The notes under the pieces: generated by a model
Database searches by the model: none
What the model was told of the DNA's origin: nothing
Seen by the model: only the letters and a program-made list of their open reading frames with translations
In this document: positions 8,330-17,291 of the stretch, one piece after another
Layout: every line of letters starts with the position of its first letter
Numbering within the stretch: position 1 is the stretch's first letter
NCBI RefSeq assembly: GCF_003065365.1
Contig: NZ_CP023276.1
Coordinates: forward strand, 1,798,001 to 1,862,000
Direction: 5' to 3'
DNA: 64,000 bases
From: Polynucleobacter difficilis
Lineage (GTDB): Bacteria; Pseudomonadota; Gammaproteobacteria; Burkholderiales; Burkholderiaceae
Made by a program: the position numbers and the translations under genes

Positions 8330-8752
8330 ATGGAATGCAAAGTCACATGGCAAGGCGCTGGAACCATGGCTTTTTCTGCCGAAACCGGCAGTGGTCACCA
8401 GTTGCAAATGGATGGACCGCCCGATGCAGGTGGCAAAAATAGCGCTGCTAGGCCTATGGAATTGCTTCTGGCAGGTACCGGCGGGTGCTCGGCATTTGAC
8501 GTGGTTTTAATCCTCCAGCGGGCTAGGCAAGCAGTCACCGGCTGTGAAGTGGCATTAATGGCAGAGAGGGCTGAAGTCGAGCCCAAGGTCTTTACCAAAA
8601 TTAATTTGCACTTCACCGTCAAAGGCAAGGACTTGGATCCAAGCAAAGTTTCGCGAGCCGTGCAACTTTCCCATGAAAAATACTGCTCAGCCACTACCAT
8701 GCTCGCCAAAATGGCTGAAATTACCTACAGCATCGATGTTGTAGCGGAGTAA
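8330..8752 (+). CDS. OsmC/Ohr-family protein (YhfA-like)
   Basis: Family of small peroxide-reducing or redox-linked proteins. The 140-residue sequence has the two family cysteines C53 (GTGGCSAFDV) and C119 (HEKYCSATTML), and the central helix typical of OsmC. The long gap and missing arginine signature make it closer to the YhfA-like subgroup, whose substrate is not settled, than to Ohr. It is a single gene, divergent from the rplM operon. It converges with rnpB, whose 3' end is 17 bases away. Confidence 0.85.
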   Translation: MECKVTWQGAGTMAFSAETGSGHQLQMDGPPDAGGKNSAARPMELLLAGTGGCSAFDVVLILQRARQAVTGCEVALMAERAEVEPKVFTKINLHFTVKGKDLDPSKVSRAVQLSHEKYCSATTMLAKMAEITYSIDVVAE

Positions 8753-8769
8753 GTAACTAAAAGGGAAGT

Positions 8770-9077
8770 GCAGAGTCAATCGATAAGCCGGATTCTGTCG
8801 CCCAAACTTGCGTTTGGGGGCAACCATTCCTCTAGGCCGACAGTTACCTGGCGGCTCAAGCTCCCTACCCGCAGACTCAGCGGGCCGCCTCATCGTCTGC
8901 TTACTTGGGATTGCTCCGGGTGGAGGTTACCGCGTTTCACCGTAACTAAATACGCTCGTCTCTGTGGCCCTATTCCGCACGTCGCCGTGGATGGCTGTTA
9001 GCCAACACCCTGCCCTATGGAGTCCGGACTTTCCTCCCCTTTCTTACGAAAGCGGCGATTGCCTAATTGACTCTGCG
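8770..9077 (-). ncRNA. rnpB: RNase P RNA (class A, compact form)
   Basis: Catalytic RNA that trims the 5' leader of tRNA precursors. The ends pair perfectly over 11 bp (GCAGAGTCAAT with ATTGACTCTGC: helix P1). Core signatures are present: GAGGAAAGTCCGGACTCC (P4 5' strand), CATAGGGCAGGGTG, CCACAGAGA (P10/11 region), CACCCGGAGCAA, GCTTGAGCC, CTAGAGGAATGG and ACAGAATCCGGCTTATCG (P4 3' strand). At about 308 nt it is clearly shorter than the 377 nt of E. coli. P3 is a single 5-bp hairpin with a GTAA loop, and the segment normally forming P13/P14 is missing. It lies between pyrC and the convergent OsmC gene. Confidence 0.95.
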
Positions 9078-9116
9078 CGGACAGTCTAACCGAGACTGCA
9101 CGTATCTGCCGATAAA

Positions 9117-10175
9117 TTACTCAGCCAAGGACCACGCGATCGTTTCGCCAGCGCGCAGCGGCACGACGACGGTTTCTGCCAAAGGCAATTCCTCAGGCAC
9201 CTTCTGCGCTACTTTATGCAAGGTAATGGTCTTGGTGTTGCGCGGCATGAGATAAAAATCAGGGCCATAAAAACTAGCAAAGGCTTCAAAGCGGTTCAAT
9301 TGATTAGCCGCTTCAAATACTTCAGCATACAAACCAAGGGCATTGAAAGCCGTGTAACAACCGGCACAACCGCAACTATTTTCTTTTAGGCCTTTGGCAT
9401 GCGGCGCACTGTCCGTTCCCAAGAAGAATCGGGGATTACCGCTCGTAGCAGCATCAACTAAAGCCAAGCGGTGCTCTTCGCGCTTCAGAACAGGCAAGCA
9501 ATAATTATGTGGCCGAATGCCGCCTGCAAAAATTGCATTGCGGTTCATCAGTAAATGCTGGGGCGTAATCGTGGCAGCTAAGGTGTTTTTATTGTTCGTG
9601 TGCGCATCGCGAACATAATGCGCCGCTTGCCGCGTCGTGATGTGCTCAAACACAATCTTGAGTTCTGGAAAATCGCGCCGCAATGGCTCAAGGATGGTAT
9701 CGATAAAAACAGCTTCGCGATCAAACACATCAATTTCGGCATGGGTTACTTCACCATGCATTAGCAAAGGCACGCCTTCTTTTTGCATAGCTTCTAAAGT
9801 GGCATAACAGTGTTTGATGTTCGTTACGCCAGCATCGCTGTTGGTTGTTGCGCCAGCCGGGTAGAGTTTAAATCCAGCAACCCCGGCCTCACGCACCTTG
9901 CGCACCTCTTCTGCTGGCGTATTGTCTGTCAGATACAAGGTCATTAGCGGAGTGAACCCAGTAATACCACTTGCTTTGAGTTGCGCTTCAATGCGGCCAC
10001 GGTATGCATTAGCCAAGGCCACTGTCGTCACCGGTGGGCGTAAATTGGGCATGATTATGGCGCGAGCAAACTGCTTGGCAGTATGGGGCAACACATACTT
10101 CAATACATCGCCATCGCGGACATGCAAATGCCAATCGTCAGGCTGAGTTAAGGTGATGCTAGTCACTGCGGTCAT
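9117..10175 (-). CDS. pyrC: PyrC, dihydroorotase
   Basis: Third step of pyrimidine synthesis: reversible closure of carbamoyl aspartate to dihydroorotate. The 352-residue protein is of the E. coli class II type. The metal-binding HxH is H16/H18 in DDWHLHVRDG, and the carbamylated lysine is K103 in AGFKLYPAGATTNS. Later metal ligands lie in LLMHGEV and FEHITT, and the active-site Asp in GTDSAPH. Its start overlaps the stop of the upstream glycerate kinase by 4 bases (ATGA), which implies coupled translation. Confidence 0.96.
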   Translation of the reverse strand: MTAVTSITLTQPDDWHLHVRDGDVLKYVLPHTAKQFARAIIMPNLRPPVTTVALANAYRGRIEAQLKASGITGFTPLMTLYLTDNTPAEEVRKVREAGVAGFKLYPAGATTNSDAGVTNIKHCYATLEAMQKEGVPLLMHGEVTHAEIDVFDREAVFIDTILEPLRRDFPELKIVFEHITTRQAAHYVRDAHTNNKNTLAATITPQHLLMNRNAIFAGGIRPHNYCLPVLKREEHRLALVDAATSGNPRFFLGTDSAPHAKGLKENSCGCAGCYTAFNALGLYAEVFEAANQLNRFEAFASFYGPDFYLMPRNTKTITLHKVAQKVPEELPLAETVVVPLRAGETIAWSLAE

Positions 10176-11521
10176 GGTTTTGCTCTCAATCCAGCGGGCA
10201 ATAAAATAATGCGGAAGTCGTTCACATTCGTTAACGTTGGGCCCGTTTGCACCAAGGCGTCCAGCTCACTAAAAAATCCATAGCAATCGTGCGCCGCTAA
10301 ATACTGTCCAGCGCGTTTATGCTCATCCCGGGCGCGTTTGCGTGTAGCAGGAGTAAACCAAGCACCGGCATTTTTTTCACTGCCATCGATGCCGTCGGTA
10401 TCAGCAGCCAGCGCTGCAATGCCACCGAGATCGGGTGTAGCTGCAAACAGCGATAGTAAGAATTCACTGCAACGCCCGCCGCGGCCTTTAACGCCAGCAG
10501 GCAAAGTCACTGTGCACTCACCCCCTGAAATCAAAGCCATTGGCAAGGCGCCCCATTGCCCATGGGTCAGAGCCTCTCTGGCTAATCCCGCATGCACTAA
10601 GGCAACGTCTTTTGCTTCTCCCGTAATGGTGTCGCCCAAGATAAATGGGGTGTAACCAAACTGGCGCACACACTCAGCTGCAGCCTCTAGGCTGCGATGG
10701 GCTGTAGCAATCACGTGATTGCGAACCGGCTGGTTTACTAAATCAAGCTCTTTTAGGGTTTCTGGAATGAGTCCGTTGCGCCCTTTTTCGAGGTGCGCTA
10801 ATACACTGGCAGGAATGAGATCAGACCCGAGGTTGTATTTAGCCAAAATCGCACACGCATCTTCATAGGTGGAATAGTCTGCGGCGCAGGGTCCGCTCGC
10901 GATGTCCGCCGGCGAATCGCCCGTGACATCGGAAATCAACAAGGCCTCAACACGAGCACCCCGCGCAATCGCAAGGCGCGCGACATTGCCACCCAAAATA
11001 GCAGATAGGTGTTTACGTACGATGTTCATTTCTTCGATCGGCGCACCACTTCGCAATAAGGCTTCGGTAGTCTGGCGCATATCACCAATGGTGATTCCAG
11101 CCTGTGGCAGCGTCAGCAAACTGGACCCGCCACCAGAGACGAGGGCAATCAAAATGTCACCTGCTTTGAGCTCGCCAACGCGGCGCATCATCTGGGCAGC
11201 ACCATCCATTCCGGCCTGATCGGGGACAGGATGACCTGCCTCAACAATCGTGATGTATTTTGTAGGAGAGGCGTGACCATAGCGTGTCAACACAATGCCC
11301 TCAAGCTGCGCATCAGGCCAATGGCTCGCAGCATGCGACTCGAGTGCAGTAGCCATGGCAGCGCTGGCCTTTCCAGCACCAATTACCAAGCAGCGCCCTT
11401 TGGGCTCGCTACCCGCTGGAAAAATACGCGCCAAGCACTCGGGCACGATGTGCTTAGGCTCCGCAACCGCAAGTGCAGCTGCAAAGGTGTCTTTCAGTAT
11501 CTTTTCTTCTGAGTGGGCCAT
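10172..11521 (-). CDS. Glycerate 2-kinase, MOFRL family (TtuD/GckA-like)
   Basis: Family that phosphorylates D-glycerate to 2-phosphoglycerate; older annotation calls it hydroxypyruvate reductase. The 449-residue protein has the N-terminal domain (CLVIGAGKASAAMA, then VSGGGSSLLTLP around 130-141) and the C-terminal MOFRL domain (GGECTVTLPAG, GRGGRCSEFLL, ALAADTDGIDG). It sits between an ABC exporter 21 bases upstream and pyrC, which it overlaps by 4 bases. The grouping has no obvious pathway logic. The family is certain; the exact substrate is inferred. Confidence 0.88.
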   Translation of the reverse strand: MAHSEEKILKDTFAAALAVAEPKHIVPECLARIFPAGSEPKGRCLVIGAGKASAAMATALESHAASHWPDAQLEGIVLTRYGHASPTKYITIVEAGHPVPDQAGMDGAAQMMRRVGELKAGDILIALVSGGGSSLLTLPQAGITIGDMRQTTEALLRSGAPIEEMNIVRKHLSAILGGNVARLAIARGARVEALLISDVTGDSPADIASGPCAADYSTYEDACAILAKYNLGSDLIPASVLAHLEKGRNGLIPETLKELDLVNQPVRNHVIATAHRSLEAAAECVRQFGYTPFILGDTITGEAKDVALVHAGLAREALTHGQWGALPMALISGGECTVTLPAGVKGRGGRCSEFLLSLFAATPDLGGIAALAADTDGIDGSEKNAGAWFTPATRKRARDEHKRAGQYLAAHDCYGFFSELDALVQTGPTLTNVNDFRIILLPAGLRAKP

Positions 11522-11542
11522 GAGTATGCTTTCAATACCATT

Positions 11543-13378
11543 CTAATAAACTGCGTTCCGTTCTTGCATTTGCCACATTTCCGCGTACCGGCCACGGGCT
11601 TCCAGTAACTGGGCATGGGTGCCACGCTCAATGATCTGCCCCTGCTCCATCACCAAAATTTGATCGGCATGGGTAATGGTAGAGAGTCGGTGGGCAATAA
11701 TCAAGGTAGTTCGATTACGCGCCAAATTGAGCAACTCTTCCTGAATTGCCCGCTCTGTCTTGGAATCGAGGGCTGAAGTAGCCTCATCAAAAATCAACAT
11801 GGCTGGTTTTTTAAGCAATGTTCGAGCAATCGCAACCCGCTGCTTCTCACCGCCCGATAACTTCAATCCACGCTCACCCACCTGGGTGTTATACCCATCC
11901 GGTAAGCGCTGAATGAAACCATCAATTTGCGCTGCCCTTGCAGCAGCTTGCACCTCTTCCATCGAAGATCCTGGTTTGCCGTAGGCAATGTTATAGCCGA
12001 TGGTGTCATTAAATAAAACCGTGTCTTGTGGCACGATGCCAATCGCACTGCGCAAACTCGCTTGCTGAACCGCATCAATGGGTTGCCCATCGATGTCGAT
12101 ACGGCCGCTTTGAATATCGTAAAACCGAAACAACAAACGGGCTAAGGTGCTCTTGCCCGCCCCACTTTGACCAACGACCGCTGTGATCGTCCCCGCCGGA
12201 ATCGTAAAGCTAATGTCCTTCAAAATCTCCCGCTTTTTTTCATAATGAAACGACACATGTTCAAAACAGACTTCGGGGCCGGTCTGGTAATCGGCAATAT
12301 GGAGCGGCGGGGCATTGGGCTTATCAGCTACCTCCCGATCGGTGCTCAATAAGCTAAACATACGATCCATATCAGTAATAGCTTGCTTGATCTCCCGATA
12401 AATCACGCCCAAGAAATTCAAAGGAATGTACAACTGAATCATCAGTGTGTTGACCAGCACGAGATCGCCCAAGGTCATCGTGCCATTGCTAACACCAATC
12501 GTAGCCCGCCACAGAATCAACACGAGGCCAATGGCAATGATGATTTGCTGGCCTAAATTCAAAACCGCCAAAGACTTTTGGGACTGGATGGCTGCGGTTT
12601 GGTAGCGCACTAAATTTTCATCATAGCGACGCGATTCAAACTGCTCATTACCAAAATACTTCACGGTCTCAAAATTCAATAAAGAATCGATAGCCCTTTG
12701 ATTTGCCTTCGAGTCCATGTCATTCATGGTTCTTCTAAAATGCGTACGCCACTCGGTCACCACGACGGTAAAAATAATGTAGAGCACTAAAGCTACAAAG
12801 GTGATGACGGCAAACCAAATGTCATAGGCATAGGCTAAGTAACCAAGCACCAAGCAAAACTCAATCAGGGTTGGGAGAATGCTGTACAGCGAATATGAAA
12901 TTAGCGACTGGATGCCGCGGGTGCCGCGCTCAATATCACGACTCACGCCACCCGTTTGACGCGCCAAATGAAAGCTCAGCGCTAGAGAATGCAAATGGTT
13001 AAAGACCTGTAATGCCACCTTGCGGACAGCATTTTGGGTCACTCGCGCAAACAAGGCCTCACGCAGTTCGTTAAACAAAGAAGCAGATACGCGCAAAGCC
13101 CCATATGCCAGAATCAAACCCACGGGAATCAACATCAAGGCCTGCGCTGAATCCACTTTTACATTGAGTGTGTCAATCAAATCCTTTAAGAGGATCGGAA
13201 TACCCAAGTTCGCAAATTTAGCCGCAATCAAACACGACAGCGCCAATGCCACGCGTATCTTGTGCTCGAGTAAATAGGGCAGTAAATCGCGAATGACGCG
13301 CCAGTCACCCCGGGTAAAAGCGTTTGCTTTTGGGGTGCCGGCAGAATCAGCTGCTGCGTGGTGTGAACTGGGTCTCAT
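11543..13378 (-). CDS. Atm1-like ABC exporter (fused membrane and ATPase domains)
   Basis: Half-transporter of 611 residues that should work as a homodimer in the inner membrane. About six membrane segments lie between residues 40 and 325. The ATPase domain has Walker A GQSGAGKS at 403-410, signature LSGGEKQR at 507-514 and Walker B MLIFDEA at 527-533. The segment NFETVKYFGNE (235-245) is characteristic of the ATM1/HMT1 branch, whose members export glutathione-linked persulfides or metal conjugates. That is known for relatives; the cargo here is inferred. It heads the group with the glycerate kinase and pyrC. Confidence 0.9.
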   Translation of the reverse strand: MRPSSHHAAADSAGTPKANAFTRGDWRVIRDLLPYLLEHKIRVALALSCLIAAKFANLGIPILLKDLIDTLNVKVDSAQALMLIPVGLILAYGALRVSASLFNELREALFARVTQNAVRKVALQVFNHLHSLALSFHLARQTGGVSRDIERGTRGIQSLISYSLYSILPTLIEFCLVLGYLAYAYDIWFAVITFVALVLYIIFTVVVTEWRTHFRRTMNDMDSKANQRAIDSLLNFETVKYFGNEQFESRRYDENLVRYQTAAIQSQKSLAVLNLGQQIIIAIGLVLILWRATIGVSNGTMTLGDLVLVNTLMIQLYIPLNFLGVIYREIKQAITDMDRMFSLLSTDREVADKPNAPPLHIADYQTGPEVCFEHVSFHYEKKREILKDISFTIPAGTITAVVGQSGAGKSTLARLLFRFYDIQSGRIDIDGQPIDAVQQASLRSAIGIVPQDTVLFNDTIGYNIAYGKPGSSMEEVQAAARAAQIDGFIQRLPDGYNTQVGERGLKLSGGEKQRVAIARTLLKKPAMLIFDEATSALDSKTERAIQEELLNLARNRTTLIIAHRLSTITHADQILVMEQGQIIERGTHAQLLEARGRYAEMWQMQERNAVY

Positions 13379-13402
13379 TAGGCTATCTTAGTGATGAATG
13401 GC

Positions 13403-13885
13403 CTACTTTGCTGCATGCTGGGCTTGTAAGCGTAGGATCGCTGCAGTATTACTTTCCGAGAAACACCGTTTTGCCGCTTCGGCAAAGGGTAACCACTCAA
13501 ACGCGGTGTGCTCTCGTGGTGCTAAGCGCACCGCGGTATTGCTAGGAACCAAGAGTGAGAACCAATGCTCGCGATTGCTCGTCACACCGGGCGCATAGCG
13601 ATAACGCCAATCCGGGTAGATCACATAATCGACGGCGTGCTGCATATCGTGAAGAGCATCCGCTGGCAATGCAGTGATATCAATGCCCGTCTCCTCAGAT
13701 ACCTCGCGTATTGCCGCTTCACGCGTAGGCTCGTCCGGAAAATCAAGACTGCCGGTCACCGACTGCCAAAATCCAGGCCGATCAGCGCGCTCAATCAGTA
13801 AAACCTCACCCTCCGCATTGTGAATCACGACCAATACTGAAATGGGGATTTTCACTCGAACATTACCGGCATCTATGATGCTCAT
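13403..13885 (-). CDS. nudB: NudB, dihydroneopterin triphosphate pyrophosphatase
   Basis: Nudix hydrolase of 160 residues that removes pyrophosphate from dihydroneopterin triphosphate in folate synthesis. The Nudix box runs from GSLDFPDEP to REVSEETGI. There are six rather than five residues between its first Gly and first Glu, a small departure from the consensus. Flanking residues (WRYRYAPG, EHTAFEWLPF) support NudB. Its ATG overlaps the stop codon of the upstream fkbM-type gene (ATGA), so it is probably translated by coupling from that gene. Confidence 0.87.
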   Translation of the reverse strand: MSIIDAGNVRVKIPISVLVVIHNAEGEVLLIERADRPGFWQSVTGSLDFPDEPTREAAIREVSEETGIDITALPADALHDMQHAVDYVIYPDWRYRYAPGVTSNREHWFSLLVPSNTAVRLAPREHTAFEWLPFAEAAKRCFSESNTAAILRLQAQHAAK

Positions 13886-14607
13886 TTAATGCGAAGTTTT
13901 CTAAATAAAATTCCAAGATAGTATTTTCGTATAAATTCAAATTTAGATTTCAAAGAGATAGAATAGTCTTTTGTATTTTGTACATACCAGCTATTTAATC
14001 CCGTTCTTAGCAAAAATTCATAGCCATTAGCAGTCATGAACTTATGCTTATCCTGTGAGGTGACATGGTCCTCCAGAAGCACCAATTTAGGTTTCCACCG
14101 TTGAATGTCAAATCCTTTAAACAATTCAATTTCATGGCCTTCAACATCGATGGATAGTAGATCGAAATTAGCCTGGATATTATTCTCTTCCAATATTGAA
14201 TCAAGGGTTCTAGTTTCAATGTAAATTACATCTTGCTTCACCTTGTTCGTATGAATTAATTTACTCTCCAAGGTTGAGCAGACGCCAAACGATATTAAGG
14301 GTAGGATTTTTTTATGATTACCTATACTCGAGCATGCATATGGCACAACAGTAGAGGTTCTGTGCTCTCTTAAAAGCGCACACATATTAGGCAGTGGCTC
14401 AATTAAAAGGCCGTTCCACCCCATTTGCTCCAAATGAAAAGATTGTGATTCTATAAATGGATCATTTGCTCCAACATCAACGAAAACACCATTTGTCTTG
14501 CCATTAAAGAATGATTTAACACATTCCTGCTCAAGCGCGGGCGGAACCTTATTGTTGTAGATCGTTTTACTTTGAAAATTGACATACTGACTGAGAATAG
14601 TTTTCAT
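13882..14607 (-). CDS. FkbM-family SAM-dependent methyltransferase
   Basis: The 241-residue protein has the SAM-binding motif VFVDVGANDP at 41-50, LLIEPLP around 67-73 (acidic residue for the ribose) and LSIDVEGHEIELFKG at 151-165, the hallmark of FkbM methyltransferases. Known members O-methylate sugars or polyketides; the substrate here cannot be told. The gene is markedly more AT-rich than its neighbours, with many AAT, ATT and AAA codons. It is wedged between aspS and nudB, two housekeeping genes, and overlaps nudB by 4 bases. This suggests acquisition by transfer. It may modify a cell-surface glycan, but no glycosyltransferase lies nearby. Confidence 0.88.
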   Translation of the reverse strand: MKTILSQYVNFQSKTIYNNKVPPALEQECVKSFFNGKTNGVFVDVGANDPFIESQSFHLEQMGWNGLLIEPLPNMCALLREHRTSTVVPYACSSIGNHKKILPLISFGVCSTLESKLIHTNKVKQDVIYIETRTLDSILEENNIQANFDLLSIDVEGHEIELFKGFDIQRWKPKLVLLEDHVTSQDKHKFMTANGYEFLLRTGLNSWYVQNTKDYSISLKSKFEFIRKYYLGILFRKLRIK

Positions 14608-14619
14608 AGTTACATTCTT

Positions 14620-14648
14620 AATATATTGCCGTCGATCAAAGCGGCCAA
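14620..14648 (-). promoter_or_regulatory. Possible promoter of the fkbM-type gene
   Basis: On the minus strand TTGGCC (14648-14643), 17 bases, TATATT (14625-14620). The predicted start of transcription lies only a few bases before the ATG at 14607, so the message would be almost leaderless. The rest of the 169-base gap to aspS is AT-rich and holds no gene I can support. Confidence 0.3.
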
Positions 14649-14776
14649 GAGATCATCAAAGCCAGCCAACACTGTGAATATTCAATATGCAGCAATAGAC
14701 TTACAGAATCCTAAAATCGATCAATTCTCAAAAGTGGAACCGCTTTGTACTAAATTAATTCAAGCAATGCCACCCA

Positions 14777-16576
14777 CTAAGTAGCTGGCGTTGCTTGACG
14801 CAAACGAATATGTAACTCGCGTAACTGGCGCTCGTCCACCGGACTTGGGGCCTGAGTTAAGAGGCATTGCGCACGTTGAGTTTTCGGGAAAGCAATCACA
14901 TCACGAATCGATTCCGAGCCCGTCATCATGGTGACAATGCGATCTAAACCAAAAGCAATACCGCCGTGGGGAGGGGCGCCGTATTGCAAGGCATCCAATA
15001 AGAAACCAAACTTGGCTTGCGCCTCTTCTGGGCCAATATTCAATGCGCGGAAGACTTGGCTCTGCACAGCCTCCTGGTGGATCCGGACTGAACCGCCGCC
15101 AATCTCACTGCCGTTGAGGACCATGTCATAGGCTTTTGCCAAACACTTGCCCGGATCAGTTTCTAAGAATTGCAAGTGCTCGTCTTTGGGGCTAGTAAAT
15201 GGGTGATGGCAAGCAACCCAGCGCCCTTCACCGTCATCGTAATCAAACATCGGGAAGTCAACTACCCACAATGGCTTCCATGCATCGGTAAAGAGACCGT
15301 GTGCTTTGCCCCATTCTGACAAACCAATACGCAAACGCAGATTACCAATTGCATCATTTACAACCTTGACCTTATCGGCGCCGAAGAAAATGATGTCGCC
15401 ATCTTTCGCATTCGTGCGCTTCAAAATGCCATCGATTGCGGCATCGTGCAGATTCTTAACAATCGGTGACTGCAGGCCATTGCGGCCTTCGCTTACCGAA
15501 TTTACCTTGATCCACGCCAATCCCTTCGCGCCATAGATAGCGACGAACTGGGTGTAATCATCAATTTCACTACGGCTAATCTCCGCCCCGCCCGGAATGC
15601 GCAAGGCAACGACACGGCCATCGGCTTGATTGGCTGGGCCAGAGAACACTTTAAAGTCCACATCCTTCATCAGATCGGTTATCTCAGTAAATTCGAGATT
15701 CACGCGGAGATCTGGCTTATCGGAACCAAAGCGTGCCATACCTTCCGAGTAGGGCATGACTGGGAATGGGTTCGGTAAATCCACATTCATGACTGTTTTG
15801 AAAATATGACGTGCCATGTTTTCAAACAGATCGCGGATCTCAAGTTCATTTAAGAAGGAGGTTTCGCAATCGATCTGAGTAAATTCAGGCTGGCGATCGG
15901 CACGTAAGTCCTCGTCACGGAAGCATTTTGTAATTTGGTAGTAACGCTCAAAACCCGCAACCATCAACAACTGCTTAAACAATTGCGGCGACTGGGGCAA
16001 GGCAAAGAACTGACCATCATGTACGCGTGATGGCACCAAGTAATCGCGCGCGCCCTCTGGCGTGCTCTTCGTCAACATCGGTGTTTCGATGTCGATAAAT
16101 CCGGCAGCGTCCAAGTAGCGACGGGTTTCCATTGCCACGTTGTAACGCAGGCGCAAATTCTTTTGCATTTGTGGGCGACGCAAGTCTAAGACGCGATGCG
16201 TAAGGCGCGTAGTTTCAGAGAGATTCTCATCATCCAATTGAAATGGCGGGGTAACCGATGCATTCAAGATCACGAGCTCATGGCACAAAATCTCGACCTT
16301 GCCGCTCACTAAATCGGCATTTTCAGTCCCTGCTGGGCGGGCGCGCACGAGGCCTTTAATCTGAATGCAAAATTCATTGCGTACTTGCTCAGCAAGGGCA
16401 AACATATCGGCACGATCGGGATCGCATACTACCTGCACAAAACCCTCGCGGTCGCGCAAGTCAATAAAGATAACCCCGCCATGGTCACGGCGGCGATTAA
16501 CCCAGCCAGCCAATGTGACTTCTGTACCAATAAGTTTTTCAGTTACCTGACCGCAGGCATGGCTTCGCATCGACAT
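14777..16576 (-). CDS. aspS: Aspartyl-tRNA synthetase, probably non-discriminating
   Basis: Class II synthetase of 599 residues: N-terminal OB-fold that reads the anticodon (GWVNRRRDHGGVIFIDLRD), catalytic core with motif 2 FRDEDLRADRQPEFTQIDCE and motif 3 GIAFGLDRIV, and the bacterial GAD insert between them. H32 in RRRDHGG and G83 in RPAG stand where discriminating enzymes such as E. coli AspRS have Leu and Lys. In Pseudomonas aeruginosa these two residues go with charging of both tRNA-Asp and tRNA-Asn, so this enzyme is likely to mischarge tRNA-Asn for repair by GatCAB. It follows the DUF502 gene by 15 bases. Confidence 0.96.
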   Translation of the reverse strand: MSMRSHACGQVTEKLIGTEVTLAGWVNRRRDHGGVIFIDLRDREGFVQVVCDPDRADMFALAEQVRNEFCIQIKGLVRARPAGTENADLVSGKVEILCHELVILNASVTPPFQLDDENLSETTRLTHRVLDLRRPQMQKNLRLRYNVAMETRRYLDAAGFIDIETPMLTKSTPEGARDYLVPSRVHDGQFFALPQSPQLFKQLLMVAGFERYYQITKCFRDEDLRADRQPEFTQIDCETSFLNELEIRDLFENMARHIFKTVMNVDLPNPFPVMPYSEGMARFGSDKPDLRVNLEFTEITDLMKDVDFKVFSGPANQADGRVVALRIPGGAEISRSEIDDYTQFVAIYGAKGLAWIKVNSVSEGRNGLQSPIVKNLHDAAIDGILKRTNAKDGDIIFFGADKVKVVNDAIGNLRLRIGLSEWGKAHGLFTDAWKPLWVVDFPMFDYDDGEGRWVACHHPFTSPKDEHLQFLETDPGKCLAKAYDMVLNGSEIGGGSVRIHQEAVQSQVFRALNIGPEEAQAKFGFLLDALQYGAPPHGGIAFGLDRIVTMMTGSESIRDVIAFPKTQRAQCLLTQAPSPVDERQLRELHIRLRQATPAT

Positions 16577-16591
16577 AAGGTTCCTATAAAT

Positions 16592-17236
16592 CTATTTTTT
16601 AATCAGTGTTGAGGCATTCGTGCGAACACCTGGTGGCACAGAGCCCATTGAAACAATGTGCTTGAGCGCCTCTTCTACTGTCATGTCCAGCTCAATGACA
16701 GAAGAGCGGGGGACAATCATGAAGAATCCCGATGTGGGATTTGGGGTTGTAGGCAAAAATACGTTGACGTAATCGTCGCCGACTTTGGAGCTGATTTCTG
16801 CAGCGGGTGTACCAGTCTGAAACGCGATTGCCCAGGAGTTGGGATGGGGATAGCGAATTAATAAGGCTTTTCGAAACGCCTGACCGCTTCCCGAAAACAA
16901 GGTGGACGAAACTTGTTTTACGCTCGAATAGATGGAGCGCACAATCGGAATGCGATTCACCAGCTTATCCCAGACACGCAACCACCACTGGCCTGCAAAA
17001 ATAATTGCAACAAAACCGGTGACCATGATGACGCCGATCACAATCAGCACGCCAATGGCTGGAATCTCACGGAAATGCTTCAAGTCGGGGGAGAACTCAC
17101 CAGGCGAAACGGAAATGATGGCCATCATGACCGAACCAAAGATGCTATCGAGTACGCCCAAACCCCAAGAGATCACCCAAACCGTGATCGCCACCGGAGC
17201 CCAAACCAGAATGCCTGCAATAAAGTATTTTTTCAT
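16592..17236 (-). CDS. DUF502 family membrane protein
   Basis: A 214-residue protein with two membrane segments: residues about 4-30 (FIAGILVWAPVAITVWVIS) and about 60-85 (IPAIGVLIVIGVIMVTGF). A conserved soluble part contains RIPIVRSIYSSVKQV and TTPNPTSGFFMIVP, which are hallmarks of the DUF502 family. The function is not known; a plant homologue, COV1, affects vascular patterning. In proteobacteria the gene commonly precedes aspS, as here with a 15-base gap, but this does not itself reveal a role. Confidence 0.88.
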   Translation of the reverse strand: MKKYFIAGILVWAPVAITVWVISWGLGVLDSIFGSVMMAIISVSPGEFSPDLKHFREIPAIGVLIVIGVIMVTGFVAIIFAGQWWLRVWDKLVNRIPIVRSIYSSVKQVSSTLFSGSGQAFRKALLIRYPHPNSWAIAFQTGTPAAEISSKVGDDYVNVFLPTTPNPTSGFFMIVPRSSVIELDMTVEEALKHIVSMGSVPPGVRTNASTLIKK

Positions 17237-17291
17237 AATTAATCTGCCTAGCCGGCATTTTAACGGCTAGAGAGCCGCAATGGGGTCTGGC

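Noticed and set aside
14572..14784. Plus-strand open frame of about 70 codons in the fkbM-aspS gap
   Set aside because: It starts inside the fkbM-type gene on the other strand, has no ribosome-binding site and shows no protein-like pattern; the region is simply AT-rich.
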